The position numbers and the translations under genes are program-made. Below, in pieces: positions 9,749 to 18,366 of a DNA stretch of 64,000 bases. Source of the DNA: Rhizobium leguminosarum bv. trifolii WSM1325 (GTDB lineage: Bacteria > Pseudomonadota > Alphaproteobacteria > Rhizobiales > Rhizobiaceae). The stretch lies in the NCBI GenBank assembly GCA_000023185.1, contig CP001623.1, positions 124,001 to 188,000 of the forward strand. The letters run 5' to 3'. The notes beneath the pieces were generated by a model. It was not told where the DNA came from. It did not search any database and saw only the letters and a program-made list of their open reading frames with translations. The number at the start of each line of letters is the position of its first letter. The first letter of the stretch is position 1.

Positions 9749-10471
9749 TTGAGCCAGCGAGATATGATGACCCAGCCCCTCGAACAAATCGTCCGCCGGA
9801 AACTCTCTGACGAAGTGTTTGATCGACTTGAGCGAATGATTACCTCGGGCGAGCTCCAGCCCGGCGACGAAATGCCTTCCGAGCGGGTGCTGATGGAACG
9901 CTTCGGCGTCGGCCGGCCGGCGATCAGGGAGGCCATGCAATCCCTCGCCAACAAAGGTCTGGTCAGCATTTCACATGGCGAGCGGGCCAAGGTTCTCCGG
10001 CTGACGGCAAAATCGATATTCCGCCAGGTCGATCTCACCGCCAAGATCATGCTGTCGCAATCGTCGGACTCGCTGGAATATTTGAAGAGCGCGCGCATCT
10101 TCTTCGAGCGGGGCATGGCGCGCGAGGCCGCGCAGCGGTCCTCGGCAAGCGATATCGCCGACCTCAGGAACATCATCGAACGCCAGCGAATGTCACTTGG
10201 CCGGGCCGAAGAGTTCATCGACGCCGACATGGAGTTTCACACCCGCATCGCGCAGATATCAGGCAACCCGATCTACATTGCCGTCAGCGAAGCAATGCTT
10301 GCCTGGCTGAAGGAATATCATACCGAGATGCTGATCTGGACCGGCAAGGAAAAATTCACGCTCGCCGAACACGACGAGATCGTCGACCGCCTTGAAGCAA
10401 ACGATGTGGATGGCTCGGAAACGGCGCTGCTCAAGCATCTTGAGCGGTCGCGGGCGCTTTACGCGAAATAA
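9749..10471 (+). CDS. GntR/FadR-family regulator of the apiose locus
   Basis: The 240-residue product has an N-terminal winged HTH (residues about 18-80, with the GntR signature ERVLMERFGVGRPAIREAMQ) and a helical FadR-type ligand-binding domain. The start is TTG 9749, chosen because AGGAGG lies at 9737-9742 with 6 bp spacing; an ATG pair follows at 9764. It is divergent from the RuBisCO-like gene, with the putative operator between them, so it probably represses both catabolic transcripts until a pathway intermediate binds. The effector is unknown. Confidence 0.88.
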   Translation: MSQRDMMTQPLEQIVRRKLSDEVFDRLERMITSGELQPGDEMPSERVLMERFGVGRPAIREAMQSLANKGLVSISHGERAKVLRLTAKSIFRQVDLTAKIMLSQSSDSLEYLKSARIFFERGMAREAAQRSSASDIADLRNIIERQRMSLGRAEEFIDADMEFHTRIAQISGNPIYIAVSEAMLAWLKEYHTEMLIWTGKEKFTLAEHDEIVDRLEANDVDGSETALLKHLERSRALYAK

Positions 10472-10579
10472 TCGCCGATTACCTTGTGAGCAATGGGTGC
10501 TCATCCTCCTGCTTAAAAGACCTCGATTGTTGACCGCGTCGCGGCTGTCGGACGCGGCAGTGCATTTATCGGCCGCAGC

Positions 10580-10604
10580 GGAACAATGATCAAAGAACGA
10601 GGTT
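10580..10604 (+). promoter_or_regulatory. Possible EcfG-type general stress promoter
   Basis: GGAAC at 10580-10584, 17 bp, then GTT at 10602-10604 matches the -35/-10 pattern (GGAAC-N17-GTT) of alphaproteobacterial EcfG sigma factors. It is 45 bp upstream of the small secreted protein gene, a common type of stress-regulon member. Short motifs of this kind occur by chance, so confidence is modest. Confidence 0.4.
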
Positions 10605-10648
10605 GTGAATGGGTCAAGCACGCAAAGATCCCCAAGGAGGACATCACA

Positions 10649-10969
10649 ATGCGCATGAAACTTGTAGCAGCTTCCCTCTTCGCTATCGGGATGGCCACAT
10701 CCGCTTTCGCCCAGTCCAACCCAGCGCCGGCCGGCGCAACGATCGACAAGAATCAAGCCGATCAGGGCGGCGGCGCCACTAGCGACACGAAGACTAAAAA
10801 GCCGATGGCAACGGATTCCACCACGACGAATTCCACGACCAGCGGCACGATGAAGATGGATAAGACCAAGTGCCCCAATCCGGTCAATAACTCTGCCAAT
10901 CTTCAGACACAGGGCGGTACGAGCAACGCCACCCCGATGGATGAAGCCTGCGCGGCTCACAACAATTGA
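10649..10969 (+). CDS. Small secreted Thr/Ser-rich hypothetical protein
   Basis: The 106-residue protein starts at ATG 10649 with AAGGAGG at 10634-10640. It has a clear Sec signal peptide ending SAFAQ near residue 22, then a hydrophilic mature part rich in Thr, Ser, Lys and Asn with two Cys. The mature region has no recognisable domain and looks disordered. It stands alone between the GntR gene and a strong terminator and carries a possible EcfG promoter, so a stress-induced periplasmic protein is a reasonable guess. The longer frame upstream is rejected because it lacks this ribosome site. Confidence 0.75.
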   Translation: MRMKLVAASLFAIGMATSAFAQSNPAPAGATIDKNQADQGGGATSDTKTKKPMATDSTTTNSTTSGTMKMDKTKCPNPVNNSANLQTQGGTSNATPMDEACAAHNN

Positions 10970-11004
10970 TCGGCTTCCTCACGAAAATTCCCATCGTGAC
11001 CTGA

Positions 11005-11039
11005 CCCCCGAAAGTTGGACATCCAACCTCGGGGGTTTT
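11005..11039 (+). terminator. Rho-independent terminator after the small secreted protein
   Basis: Arms CCCCCGA (11005-11011) and TCGGGGG (11029-11035) with an inner GTTGGA/TCCAAC stem are followed directly by TTTT (11036-11039). It lies 35 bp after the stop at 10969. This is the clearest intrinsic terminator in the window. Confidence 0.85.
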
Positions 11040-11638
11040 GCGTGGCCGAACTTCAGCAAAGCACGTCCGTCGGGCAGGACCGCTGCCGGCACGACGGCTT
11101 CAGGCCGCTAGCCCTCTTTTCTCGATGGCATGATTCACCAACGCGAAACGTGCCGGATCGGATGAAAGCGACGTGTTTGTCCGATATCGTATGCATTTGG
11201 ATTTGAAAAACTCCGGCGATGCCGTCCAGGCAAGGCCCAACACCGGTTATTAAAAATGCGCCGCCAGACCCCCAATTCATCCGGCGCCGGCCAACAGGGG
11301 GCGAGAGGACAACTATTGGTGCCGTTGAGTGGCGAACTGGTCCTTTTCTAAGGAGCAGACCAAAGTCATCGTTTCAGGAACTTCGACGCCTGCCGTCTGG
11401 GAAGGCACCGAACTGGCGACGATCGAGGACGCCAGGCAACAAGCCGTGCAAGATGCGAGAGCGCTGATGAGCCAGCAGTGCTTGCGGGAAAAGACATGTC
11501 GGCGAGAAAGATACACATCGGTGACGAACAGGGAACCGTTTTTCTGACTGTGCTTTTCGTCAGAGACGATCAGAAGCTCCGACTAAGACATCCTGTTCTA
11601 AATTGATGTCGTCCGAAAACCGCCCACACTTTTCGGCT
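11040..11638. other. About 600 bp without an intact gene
   Basis: The stretch between the terminator and the Crp/Fnr gene has only short, poorly coding frames on both strands. The one recognisable item is the DUF6894-like remnant near 11380-11475. No RNA gene or repeat is evident to me. Confidence 0.6.
11329..11547 (+). pseudogene. Degraded DUF6894-like remnant
   Basis: The 72-residue frame (GTG start, no ribosome site) has a middle section WEGTELATIEDARQQAVQDA, then ARALMSQ, that resembles the C-terminal half of DUF6894 proteins (consensus EG.EL.D...AR.EA...A..L). The usual aromatic N-terminal strand (YYFH-type) is missing and the tail after residue 50 is unrelated. I read it as a decayed or recombined fragment of a small rhizobial gene, not a working one. 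The similarity is by eye and short. Confidence 0.35.
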
Positions 11639-12373
11639 TCATGCTCTAGCGGAACGCCGGATCGGCAGTCCGATCAAGCGCTCGTATTCCCGTTCCGGAA
11701 TGCCGTAGCTTCCGGCGGCGATCTCCTCCAGCCTTTCTCGGTCGAGAACCTTGACGTTGGCGCGGGTCGACCTAATGGCTCTCATTCCTTCGATGACATG
11801 CAGTTCGTTCGTCACGCCCGAGCGGCGTACGCCGAGCATCAGCGCCAGAAATTCATGCGTGAGCGGCAGGTCGTTGCCATTCAGCCGATCGTGACACATC
11901 AACAGCCAGCGGGCGAGCCGCTCATGCATGTTGTAGCGCCCGTTGGCGAGAGCCGACTGAGCCAGTTGTATATCACAGCAATGCATATATTGGAGGAACA
12001 GATCGTTGACGGCAGGAAACGCTGCGAGCACCCGCCCGAAGGTCTCGACGGAGACCAGCAGGCCGGATCCCGCGACCTGCATGAAGGTCCGATTGGGTGT
12101 CGTATTCGTCTTCAGAACAACATGCAGTCCTGCCATGCCCTCAAATCCGATATGTCCGACCTCGACGGCTTCGTCTTCGGCGTTCGTCGCCACCATCGAT
12201 GCCAGACCACTTTCGACGAAACAGACATGTTCGTTCGGCTGGTCTGACTCGACCAGCACATGTCTCAACGGCAGCTCGACGGCTTGGGCATCGGCGGCCA
12301 GCAGGTCAAAGGCCTCCGCAGGCAAAGCCTTCAACAGCAAGTTATGAACAATACGCTGATCCTGTGCGGGCAT
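11639..12373 (-). CDS. Crp/Fnr-family transcriptional regulator
   Basis: The 244-residue protein has an N-terminal cyclic-nucleotide-binding-type beta barrel (residues about 20-125) and a C-terminal HTH around LTHEFLALMLGVRRSGVTNE (residues 167-186). It lacks the Cys cluster of Fnr-type iron-sulphur sensors near the N-terminus. Rhizobia carry many such single-gene regulators, often acting near two-component sensors. It is transcribed away from the PAS kinase gene by about 150 bp in the same direction, so the two could share a transcript. The ligand is unknown. Confidence 0.85.
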   Translation of the reverse strand: MPAQDQRIVHNLLLKALPAEAFDLLAADAQAVELPLRHVLVESDQPNEHVCFVESGLASMVATNAEDEAVEVGHIGFEGMAGLHVVLKTNTTPNRTFMQVAGSGLLVSVETFGRVLAAFPAVNDLFLQYMHCCDIQLAQSALANGRYNMHERLARWLLMCHDRLNGNDLPLTHEFLALMLGVRRSGVTNELHVIEGMRAIRSTRANVKVLDRERLEEIAAGSYGIPEREYERLIGLPIRRSARA

Positions 12374-12526
12374 GACCCCTCTCCAGCGGGAGGGAGCCCG
12401 CGCTCATACCGGCAGCTATGAGATCGCGGTAATGACCAGCTTATGCGTCAAAACAGCAGCCATATCCATATTTGGAAGGCGCTTTGTGCGGTTTTGACAA
12501 AACTTGCGGGCTGCCCGGGAAATCTG

Positions 12527-13912
12527 TCAGGGATTCCGGGGCAGACGGATCAGAAAACTCGCGCCGGGCCGCCGATTCTCGATGTGAAGCTCGGCCCTCA
12601 ACTGCTGCACCAGAACGCGCACGACCTTCATGCCCAAGCTCTTGCCGTCATTTTTAGAGACGGAAAATCCGTCCGGGAAACCTTTTCCATCATCGGCGAT
12701 TTCAAGGCGGATTTCGTCGGCGGTGGCGCGCGCACTGACGGTGACAGTGCCTGAAATATCGGAATAAGCGTGCTTGAAGGCGTTCGTCACCAGTTCGTTG
12801 ACGAGAAGGGCAAGCTGGATTGCCCGGTCTGCATCGATAACGCACGCATCCGCGTCGACCGAAACCGTGTGCTTTGATGCCGCCTGCTGCAGGCGCAGAC
12901 ACAGGCTTGACAGAAAATCCGCCAGTTCCACCGTTTCGATGTTCGGTTGGCGCCACAATTGATCGTGTACCTGGGCAATGGTGCCGACGCGCGCTTCGGC
13001 ATCGCGCAAAGCCTCTCCCACCTCCTGCTGTTCAGCCGAGCGGGCCTGCATCGAAAGCATGGCGGTGACCAGTGTCAGGCTGTTTTTGACACGATGGCTC
13101 ATCTCGCGCAGCATGATTTGCTGGTGCTCATCTGCAAAGTGACGCTCGGTGTCATCCCGAAGTACCTTGAGATAGCCGGCTCTTTGATGATGGGCGCGCA
13201 GCGGCATGGTCAATCCGCTGCCCCAGAACGTGGATCCATCCTTACGCAAATGAAATCGTTCGTTTTCAGCCCGGCCGCGCTCAAGCGCCGTCTCCATCTC
13301 GCGGTCAAGCGCCACATGGCCCTCGGTGCGGTCTTCCGGTACGAAGAGAATGCGTGCGTCTTGACCGAGAATCTCATCTTCCGGATATCCAAAGATGCGG
13401 CAAGCCCCGGTGTTCCAACTGATGATCCGCCCATCTTGATCAAAGGAAAAGATCGCGTAATCGATCGCGCTTTTAAGAATAAGCTGGAGGCGTTCCTCGC
13501 TGGCGCGCAACGCTTCGTCCTGCTGAAGCGTCAGGGTCCGGTCCCGGACGATTTTCGCCAGGCCGTAGATCCCACCCACGTCGTTGCGAAGCGGCATCAT
13601 CAGCCCTGACGCCCAGAACATGCTGCCGTCTTTTCTGACGTGCCACCGATTGTCGTCGGCGCGGCCGGTGGTCAGCGCAAGCCGCTTCTCTTTGAGCGGC
13701 GCTCCGGCGAGTTGATCCTCGAATGAAAAGATGATGACCCCATTCTGTCCGATCATCTCGGATGCCGAATAGCCGAAGAGGTTTTCCGCACCGGCACTCC
13801 ACGTCGCCACAGTGCCATCGAGATCCATGGCAAAGATCGCATAGTCGAGCGCGCTCTCGACGATGTGGCGATGGATTTCATCCTCGTCGCTCGGGAAGGA
13901 ATATTGATCCAT
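12527..13912 (-). CDS. PAS-PAS sensor histidine kinase, HisKA_2/HWE type
   Basis: The 461-residue protein has no membrane segments. It has two PAS domains (about 15-125 and 140-255, the second with FHLRKDGSTFWG) and a HisKA_2 dimerisation domain around EMSHRVKNSL with phospho-acceptor His 273. The HATPase domain has an N-box NELVTNAFKHAY and a GKGFP G-box. Such soluble kinases in alphaproteobacteria often feed the PhyR/EcfG general stress response. No response regulator is adjacent. The signal (light, redox or small molecule) cannot be told; the first PAS lacks the NCRFLQ Cys motif of LOV domains. Confidence 0.87.
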   Translation of the reverse strand: MDQYSFPSDEDEIHRHIVESALDYAIFAMDLDGTVATWSAGAENLFGYSASEMIGQNGVIIFSFEDQLAGAPLKEKRLALTTGRADDNRWHVRKDGSMFWASGLMMPLRNDVGGIYGLAKIVRDRTLTLQQDEALRASEERLQLILKSAIDYAIFSFDQDGRIISWNTGACRIFGYPEDEILGQDARILFVPEDRTEGHVALDREMETALERGRAENERFHLRKDGSTFWGSGLTMPLRAHHQRAGYLKVLRDDTERHFADEHQQIMLREMSHRVKNSLTLVTAMLSMQARSAEQQEVGEALRDAEARVGTIAQVHDQLWRQPNIETVELADFLSSLCLRLQQAASKHTVSVDADACVIDADRAIQLALLVNELVTNAFKHAYSDISGTVTVSARATADEIRLEIADDGKGFPDGFSVSKNDGKSLGMKVVRVLVQQLRAELHIENRRPGASFLIRLPRNP

Positions 13913-13948
13913 ACCAGTGACCCCCAGCTGGATTACCGTAGGTGAGAC

Positions 13949-13964
13949 TTTAGCATCTGCTAAA
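13949..13964. promoter_or_regulatory. Inverted repeat upstream of the PAS kinase
   Basis: TTTAGC-ATCT-GCTAAA is a perfect 6-4-6 inverted repeat centred about 44 bp upstream of the kinase ATG (13912, minus strand). Its place and size fit an operator, but no regulator can be assigned. Confidence 0.35.
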
Positions 13965-14440
13965 GGAATTTCTCGACGCGTGCGATTGCGTACAAAACCC
14001 GGTCGGCGAACCGCGTGCTAAAGAGGCACGGTGGGTCAAATGCCTTGCAATCGGCCACCCCGGGGTTCAAAATTTCGGCATCGCCGAGCAGACTTCATGG
14101 CGCTCGCGGCTGGGAGACGGCGTGCTCTCGCCAACGACGCGAGCAGTGCGATACGACCGTTCAAAAGCGAAAAATCTATCGCAGCTGGCGGATCCGGAGC
14201 TTTCTTTTTCTGGACAGCATTCTCGAGCCGCACTCGGCGGCCACCGACGTCGTATGGAGGCTGGCGCCCTTGGATTTCTAGTTAACCGACCTGTCGTTCG
14301 TCGATTGGTCGGATATTAGCCGCCGTCCTCAGGCCTTGCACCAGTAGCGATCGGGGCTTGCCCCTCGTCGGCGAGAACAAGTCGTGCTCTTTTATGCGGC
14401 GGATTGACGCACAACCCAAGGGATGCTACCTATAGCTTAA
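13965..14440. other. Non-coding stretch between the PAS kinase and the FadR-like regulator
   Basis: Only short frames with no ribosome sites are present. A 7-bp inverted repeat (14003-14009 with 14081-14087) superficially suggests a tRNA acceptor stem, but the T arm does not fit. A GGGGC-TT-GCCCC mini-hairpin occurs near 14356-14367. No gene can be supported. Confidence 0.5.
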
Positions 14441-14460
14441 TTGGTCAGGCCAGTTGACCA
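14441..14460. promoter_or_regulatory. FadR-type operator in front of the TRAP-locus regulator
   Basis: TGGTCA (14442-14447) and TGACCA (14455-14460) form an inverted repeat, and the left part TGGTCAGGCCA is one base off the FadR consensus TGGTCNGACCA. The element ends 38 bp before the regulator ATG at 14499, so autoregulation is likely, with control of the downstream TRAP genes by read-through. Confidence 0.6.
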
Positions 14461-14498
14461 GCTGCGCGCTTGAGGAGAAGCCGCCTAGGGAGGCCACG

Positions 14499-15257
14499 AT
14501 GTTTTCGCCTGTTGAATCACGGCGCCTGTATCGGCAGGTCGCGGATCAGATTCGTATGATGATCGCCAGCGGTGAGCTTGCCGTCGGCCAGCGGCTGCCG
14601 GCCGAGCGCGATCTGGCGGAGCAACTGTCGGTTTCGCGCCCGACCGTCCGCGAGGCGCTGATCGTCCTCGAGGTCGAAGGCCTCGTCAATATCCGCATGG
14701 GATCCGGCATTTATGTGGTGCGCCAGCATGCTGCGACCGTCGCTGGGGCCGAGCGCGAGCCGGTGGAGGGGCCTTTCGAACTGCTCCAGGCGCGGGCCCT
14801 CATCGAATGCGCCATCGCCGAAGAGGCGGCCGGTCGCGCCAAGCCGGACGATATCGCTCTGCTCGATGAAGCTCTGACGCGCATGGGTGGTGTGGTCAAC
14901 GATGCAATCGCAGTGCTCGATGCCGATCGCGCCTTCCACACCGGCATTGCCGCCATCATTGGGAATGCGACATTGATTCGCGTGACGGGGGAGATGTTCG
15001 ACATGCGCATGACGCCTTATTTCGCAAGGCTCGCTAGCCACTTCGAGGGGCCGACGACATGGCGCAGCGCTCTGGATGAGCACCGGGCCATTCGCGACGC
15101 GATCGCCGCCGGCGATGCCGCCGGCGCCAAGGCTGCCATGCGCGCCCATCTGACCATGTCGCAGAAGAGGTTTTCCGAAAGCTTCGGGGAGGAGTTCTCG
15201 GGAGAAGAGGAGCGCGGACGCAACAAGCGGCCGTCGAAAGGAACTGCCAAGACTTAA
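14499..15257 (+). CDS. GntR/FadR-family regulator of the TRAP transporter locus
   Basis: From ATG 14499 (ribosome site TAGGGAGG at 14486-14493) the 252-residue protein has the GntR HTH (ERDLAEQLSVSRPTVREALI, residues about 35-54) and a FadR-like C-terminal domain with the metal-ligand-type Asp/His residues (DADRAFH near 147). It resembles regulators of hexuronate and sugar-acid genes (UxuR/ExuR type). Its stop is only 23 bp before the TRAP binding-protein gene, so they probably share a transcript. A FadR-type operator precedes it. The inducer is unknown, probably the transported acid or an intermediate. Confidence 0.88.
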   Translation: MFSPVESRRLYRQVADQIRMMIASGELAVGQRLPAERDLAEQLSVSRPTVREALIVLEVEGLVNIRMGSGIYVVRQHAATVAGAEREPVEGPFELLQARALIECAIAEEAAGRAKPDDIALLDEALTRMGGVVNDAIAVLDADRAFHTGIAAIIGNATLIRVTGEMFDMRMTPYFARLASHFEGPTTWRSALDEHRAIRDAIAAGDAAGAKAAMRAHLTMSQKRFSESFGEEFSGEEERGRNKRPSKGTAKT

Positions 15258-15280
15258 CCCAAGCTCGGGAGGAGAGAGCA

Positions 15281-16255
15281 ATGAAAAGCAGACTGGCAAC
15301 GATACTTTGCACTGCAGCCGTAATCATGGCGAGCAGCGCGATCGCGCAGGCCCAGACAGTGCTGAAATGGGCTCATGTCTATGAAACGTCAGAGCCCTTC
15401 CACACGGATTCCGTATGGGCCGCAGAAGAGATCAACAAGCGCACAGACGGGCGCTATAAGATCGAGGTCTATCCGGCGTCGCAGCTGGGCAAGGAAGCCG
15501 ACATCAACCAGGGCCTCAAGCTAGGGACCGTCGACATCATCATCTCGGGATCGAGCTTCGCGGCGCGAGACTACAAGCCGATCGGCGTGACTTACTTCCC
15601 CTACATTTTCCGCGGTCCCGATCACCTGATCGCCTATACCAAGAGCGATGTCTTCAAGCGTCTTGCCAAAGGCTATGAAGACAAGACCGGCAACCACATC
15701 GCGGCCGTCAGCTATTACGGCACGCGCCATACGACATCAAACAAGCCGATCACCAAATGCGCCGATATGCAGGGCTTGAAAATCCGCGTGCCTGACGTTC
15801 CGGCCTATCTCGCCATGCCGCGCGCCTGTGGCGCCAACACCACGCCGATCGCCTTTGCCGAGGTCTATCTCGCTTTGCAGAACGGTACGGTCGAGGCACA
15901 GGAAAATCCGCTGACGACGATCGAGGCGAAGAAGTTCTACGAAGTCCAGAAGAACATCATCCTCACCGGCCACATCGTCGATCACCTCAACACCGTAGTC
16001 TCGAAGACGCGGTGGGCGAGCCTTTCCGACGAGGACAAGAAGATCTTCGGCGAGGTCATGCAGGAGGCCGCCGAGCGTACGAGCAAGACAATCGCCGGCA
16101 AGGAAAACAGCCTCATCGCGACCTTCAAGGAAAAAGGGTTGAATGTCGCCGAGGTCGACAAGGCCGATTTCGAAAAGACCGTGATGGAAAAGGTCAAGTT
16201 CGAGGATTTCGGCTACGAGAAGGCCGATTGGGAAGCAATCCGCGCGATCCAGTAA
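15281..16255 (+). CDS. TRAP transporter substrate-binding protein (DctP/SiaP family)
   Basis: The 324-residue protein has a Sec signal peptide (MKSRLATIL..., cleavage after AIAQA near residue 23). The mature DctP fold shows family blocks GPDHLI, LKIRVPDVPAY (Arg of the carboxylate-binding pocket near residue 169) and TPIAFAEVYLALQNGTVEAQENP. It captures an organic or sugar acid in the periplasm and delivers it to the DctQ/DctM subunits encoded next. The sequence type is the one often labelled SiaP-like, but sialic acid use is not supported by other genes here. A dehydrogenase of the L-idonate type downstream suggests a sugar acid. Confidence 0.9.
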   Translation: MKSRLATILCTAAVIMASSAIAQAQTVLKWAHVYETSEPFHTDSVWAAEEINKRTDGRYKIEVYPASQLGKEADINQGLKLGTVDIIISGSSFAARDYKPIGVTYFPYIFRGPDHLIAYTKSDVFKRLAKGYEDKTGNHIAAVSYYGTRHTTSNKPITKCADMQGLKIRVPDVPAYLAMPRACGANTTPIAFAEVYLALQNGTVEAQENPLTTIEAKKFYEVQKNIILTGHIVDHLNTVVSKTRWASLSDEDKKIFGEVMQEAAERTSKTIAGKENSLIATFKEKGLNVAEVDKADFEKTVMEKVKFEDFGYEKADWEAIRAIQ

Positions 16256-16264
16256 ACCCACGCG

Positions 16265-16300
16265 GCGCGGCGCCTTACAGCGCCGCGCGTCTTTCAGACG
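16265..16300 (+). repeat. Intercistronic GC hairpins after the TRAP binding protein
   Basis: GCGCGGCGC (16265-16273) and GCGCCGCGC (16280-16288) form a perfect 9-bp stem with a 6-base loop. A second small stem CGTCT-TTC-AGACG follows directly. They lie between the binding-protein stop and the dctQ start, where they could stabilise or partly terminate the message and raise the binding-protein ratio. Confidence 0.7.
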
Positions 16301-16373
16301 CGCAAGGATGCAGTAACACGTTGGTTGCTGCAGGCGCCGCGCTCTTTCATTCCGAACTGGAACAGGGCCGATC

Positions 16374-16946
16374 ATGTCGCAAGAAATTCATACGCAAATC
16401 ACGGCCGAAGAAATCGGTCACGAGTTCGAAGGGCACGCGCCGACCGCAAACGTCTCGGACTACGCCATTGAAGACTGGATCACGCTGAGCGTCTTCTGGC
16501 TGATGGCGGGTTGCGTCTTCCTGCAGTTCTTCACGCGCTATGTGCTGAACGACAGCTACGCCTGGACCGAGGAGATTGCGATCAACTGCCTGATCGGCGT
16601 CGTCTTTCTCGGTTCCGTCATGTGCGTGCGCACCTCGCGGCATATCCAGGTGGATGTGTTCTATCACTATATGCCGGCAGGTCTGGCACGCGTGCTCGCC
16701 ACTTTCGTCGATATCGTTCGCATTGGCTTCTTCGCCTATGGCTGCCACCTGATGTGGCGTTACGTCGATATCGTCGCGGACGAGCAGATGGTCACCGTCG
16801 ACCTGCCGCGCAACATCGTCTTCTACAGCGTTCTCGTCGCCTTCGTGCTGATGCTGATCCGCGCGGTCATCGTCTTCATCGCCAACATGCGCCGCGGCTA
16901 CTCCGTTCTGGAGCGCCCCGAAGAATTCCAGACCGTCGAGGATTGA
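16374..16946 (+). CDS. TRAP transporter small permease (DctQ)
   Basis: The 190-residue inner-membrane protein has four predicted membrane segments (about 40-60, 72-95, 115-135 and 150-175) and the conserved DctQ feature YAWTEEIAI after the first segment. An extended hydrophilic N-terminus of about 35 residues precedes the first helix. It partners with the DctM subunit, whose gene begins 4 bp after this stop. The start ATG is 118 bp after the binding-protein stop, past the hairpins. Confidence 0.88.
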   Translation: MSQEIHTQITAEEIGHEFEGHAPTANVSDYAIEDWITLSVFWLMAGCVFLQFFTRYVLNDSYAWTEEIAINCLIGVVFLGSVMCVRTSRHIQVDVFYHYMPAGLARVLATFVDIVRIGFFAYGCHLMWRYVDIVADEQMVTVDLPRNIVFYSVLVAFVLMLIRAVIVFIANMRRGYSVLERPEEFQTVED

Positions 16947-16950
16947 TCTG

Positions 16951-18357
16951 ATGCTGCTGCTTCTTGGTTCGTTCCTGGTGCTGATGCTGATCGGGGTGCC
17001 CGTCGCCATTTCGATGGCGGTCGCATCCGTGCTCTACATCGTCCTTTATGGCGTCGCGCCGGACATTATCGTCGCCCAGCGCATGATCGCCGGCGTCGAA
17101 AGCTTCCCGCTGCTCGCCGTGCCCTTCTTCATCCTCGCGGGCAACCTGATGAACTCGGCCGGCGTCACCGGCCGCATCTATTCCTTTGCCGTCGCTCTCG
17201 TCGGCTGGATGAAGGGCGGTCTCGCGCAAGTCAACATCATCGGCTCGGTCATCTTCTCCGGCATGTCCGGCACGGCGCTCGCCGATGCGGCCGGTATCGG
17301 CACGATCGAGATCAAGGCAATGAAGGATCATGGCTATCCGGTCGAGGCCGCGGTCGGCGTGACGGCGGCTTCGGCAACGCTTGGCCCGATCTTCCCGCCG
17401 TCGCTGCCGTTCGTGATTTACGGCATGATGGCGAACGTCTCGATCGGCGCTCTTTTCATGGCAGGCATCCTGCCCGGCATTGTGATGACGCTCCTGATGA
17501 TGATCACCGTCGCCGCCTTTGCCTATTGGAAGCGCTGGGGCTCCGACGCGCCGTTCGATGTCAAGCAGTTGCTGTCGGCAGGGATGGAAATCGTCGTCGT
17601 CCTGGCGGTGCCGCTGGCCATCTATCTGCTGATGCAGGCCGGCGTATCGATGAATGTTGCGGCGGGCATTGCCCTTGCTCTGCTTCTCGCCCTCGACTGG
17701 TATTTCCGCTTTTCCGCCGTCATGGCGCTGATGACGCCCGTCATCCTGATCGGCGGCATGACGATGGGCTGGTTCACGCCGACGGAGGCAGCGGTTGCAG
17801 CTGTCCTCTGGTCTTTGTTTCTCGGTCTGGTGCGTTACCGCACGATGACGCCCTCGACGCTCGCCAAGGCAAGTTTCGATACGATCGAGACGACGGCGTC
17901 CGTTCTCTTCATCGTCACTGCGGCATCGGTCTTCGCATGGTTGCTGACGGTGAGCCAGGCGGCGCAGTTGCTCTCCGATGCGATCCTGTCGATCACCGAC
18001 AATAAATGGGTTTTCCTGATCCTCGTGAACCTGCTGATGCTCTTCGTCGGCTGCTTCCTGGATACGATCGCGGCCATCACCATCCTCGTGCCGATCCTTC
18101 TGCCGATCGTCCTGAAATTCGGGATCGATCCGGTCCAGTTCGGTCTCATCATGACGCTGAACTTGATGATCGGTCTGTTGCATCCGCCGCTCGGCATGGT
18201 GCTTTTCGTGCTGTCGAGGGTCGCGAAACTCTCCGTCGAACGCACGACCATGGCGATCCTGCCCTGGCTGGTGCCGCTCTTCCTGGCGCTGATCCTGATC
18301 ACCTTCGTGCCCGCCATATCGCTGTGGCTGCCGCAGCAACTCGGGCTGCTGAGATAG
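16951..18357 (+). CDS. TRAP transporter large permease (DctM)
   Basis: The 468-residue inner-membrane protein has about twelve hydrophobic segments and typical DctM blocks: PFFILAGNLMNSAGV near residue 55, SGMSGTALADAAG near 105, and the FPPSLPFVIYG region near 148. It forms the sodium-driven transport core. It is slightly longer than the common 425-430 residues, mostly in a loop around residues 190-240. It overlaps no gene and lies 9 bp before the dehydrogenase start. Confidence 0.92.
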   Translation: MLLLLGSFLVLMLIGVPVAISMAVASVLYIVLYGVAPDIIVAQRMIAGVESFPLLAVPFFILAGNLMNSAGVTGRIYSFAVALVGWMKGGLAQVNIIGSVIFSGMSGTALADAAGIGTIEIKAMKDHGYPVEAAVGVTAASATLGPIFPPSLPFVIYGMMANVSIGALFMAGILPGIVMTLLMMITVAAFAYWKRWGSDAPFDVKQLLSAGMEIVVVLAVPLAIYLLMQAGVSMNVAAGIALALLLALDWYFRFSAVMALMTPVILIGGMTMGWFTPTEAAVAAVLWSLFLGLVRYRTMTPSTLAKASFDTIETTASVLFIVTAASVFAWLLTVSQAAQLLSDAILSITDNKWVFLILVNLLMLFVGCFLDTIAAITILVPILLPIVLKFGIDPVQFGLIMTLNLMIGLLHPPLGMVLFVLSRVAKLSVERTTMAILPWLVPLFLALILITFVPAISLWLPQQLGLLR

Positions 18358-18366
18358 GAGCGGAAG

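Noticed and set aside
14003..14087. tRNA-like region with a perfect 7-bp terminal inverted repeat
   Set aside because: The TCGGCGA/TCGCCGA ends look like an acceptor stem and a TTCAAAA loop is present, but the T stem does not abut the 3' stem, its pairs would be mostly G-U, and no D or anticodon arm can be folded.
15281..18357. Sialic-acid uptake system
   Set aside because: The binding protein is of the SiaP-like type, but the kinase, epimerase and deaminase genes of sialic-acid use are absent; the DapA-family gene nearby is not convincingly an N-acetylneuraminate lyase.
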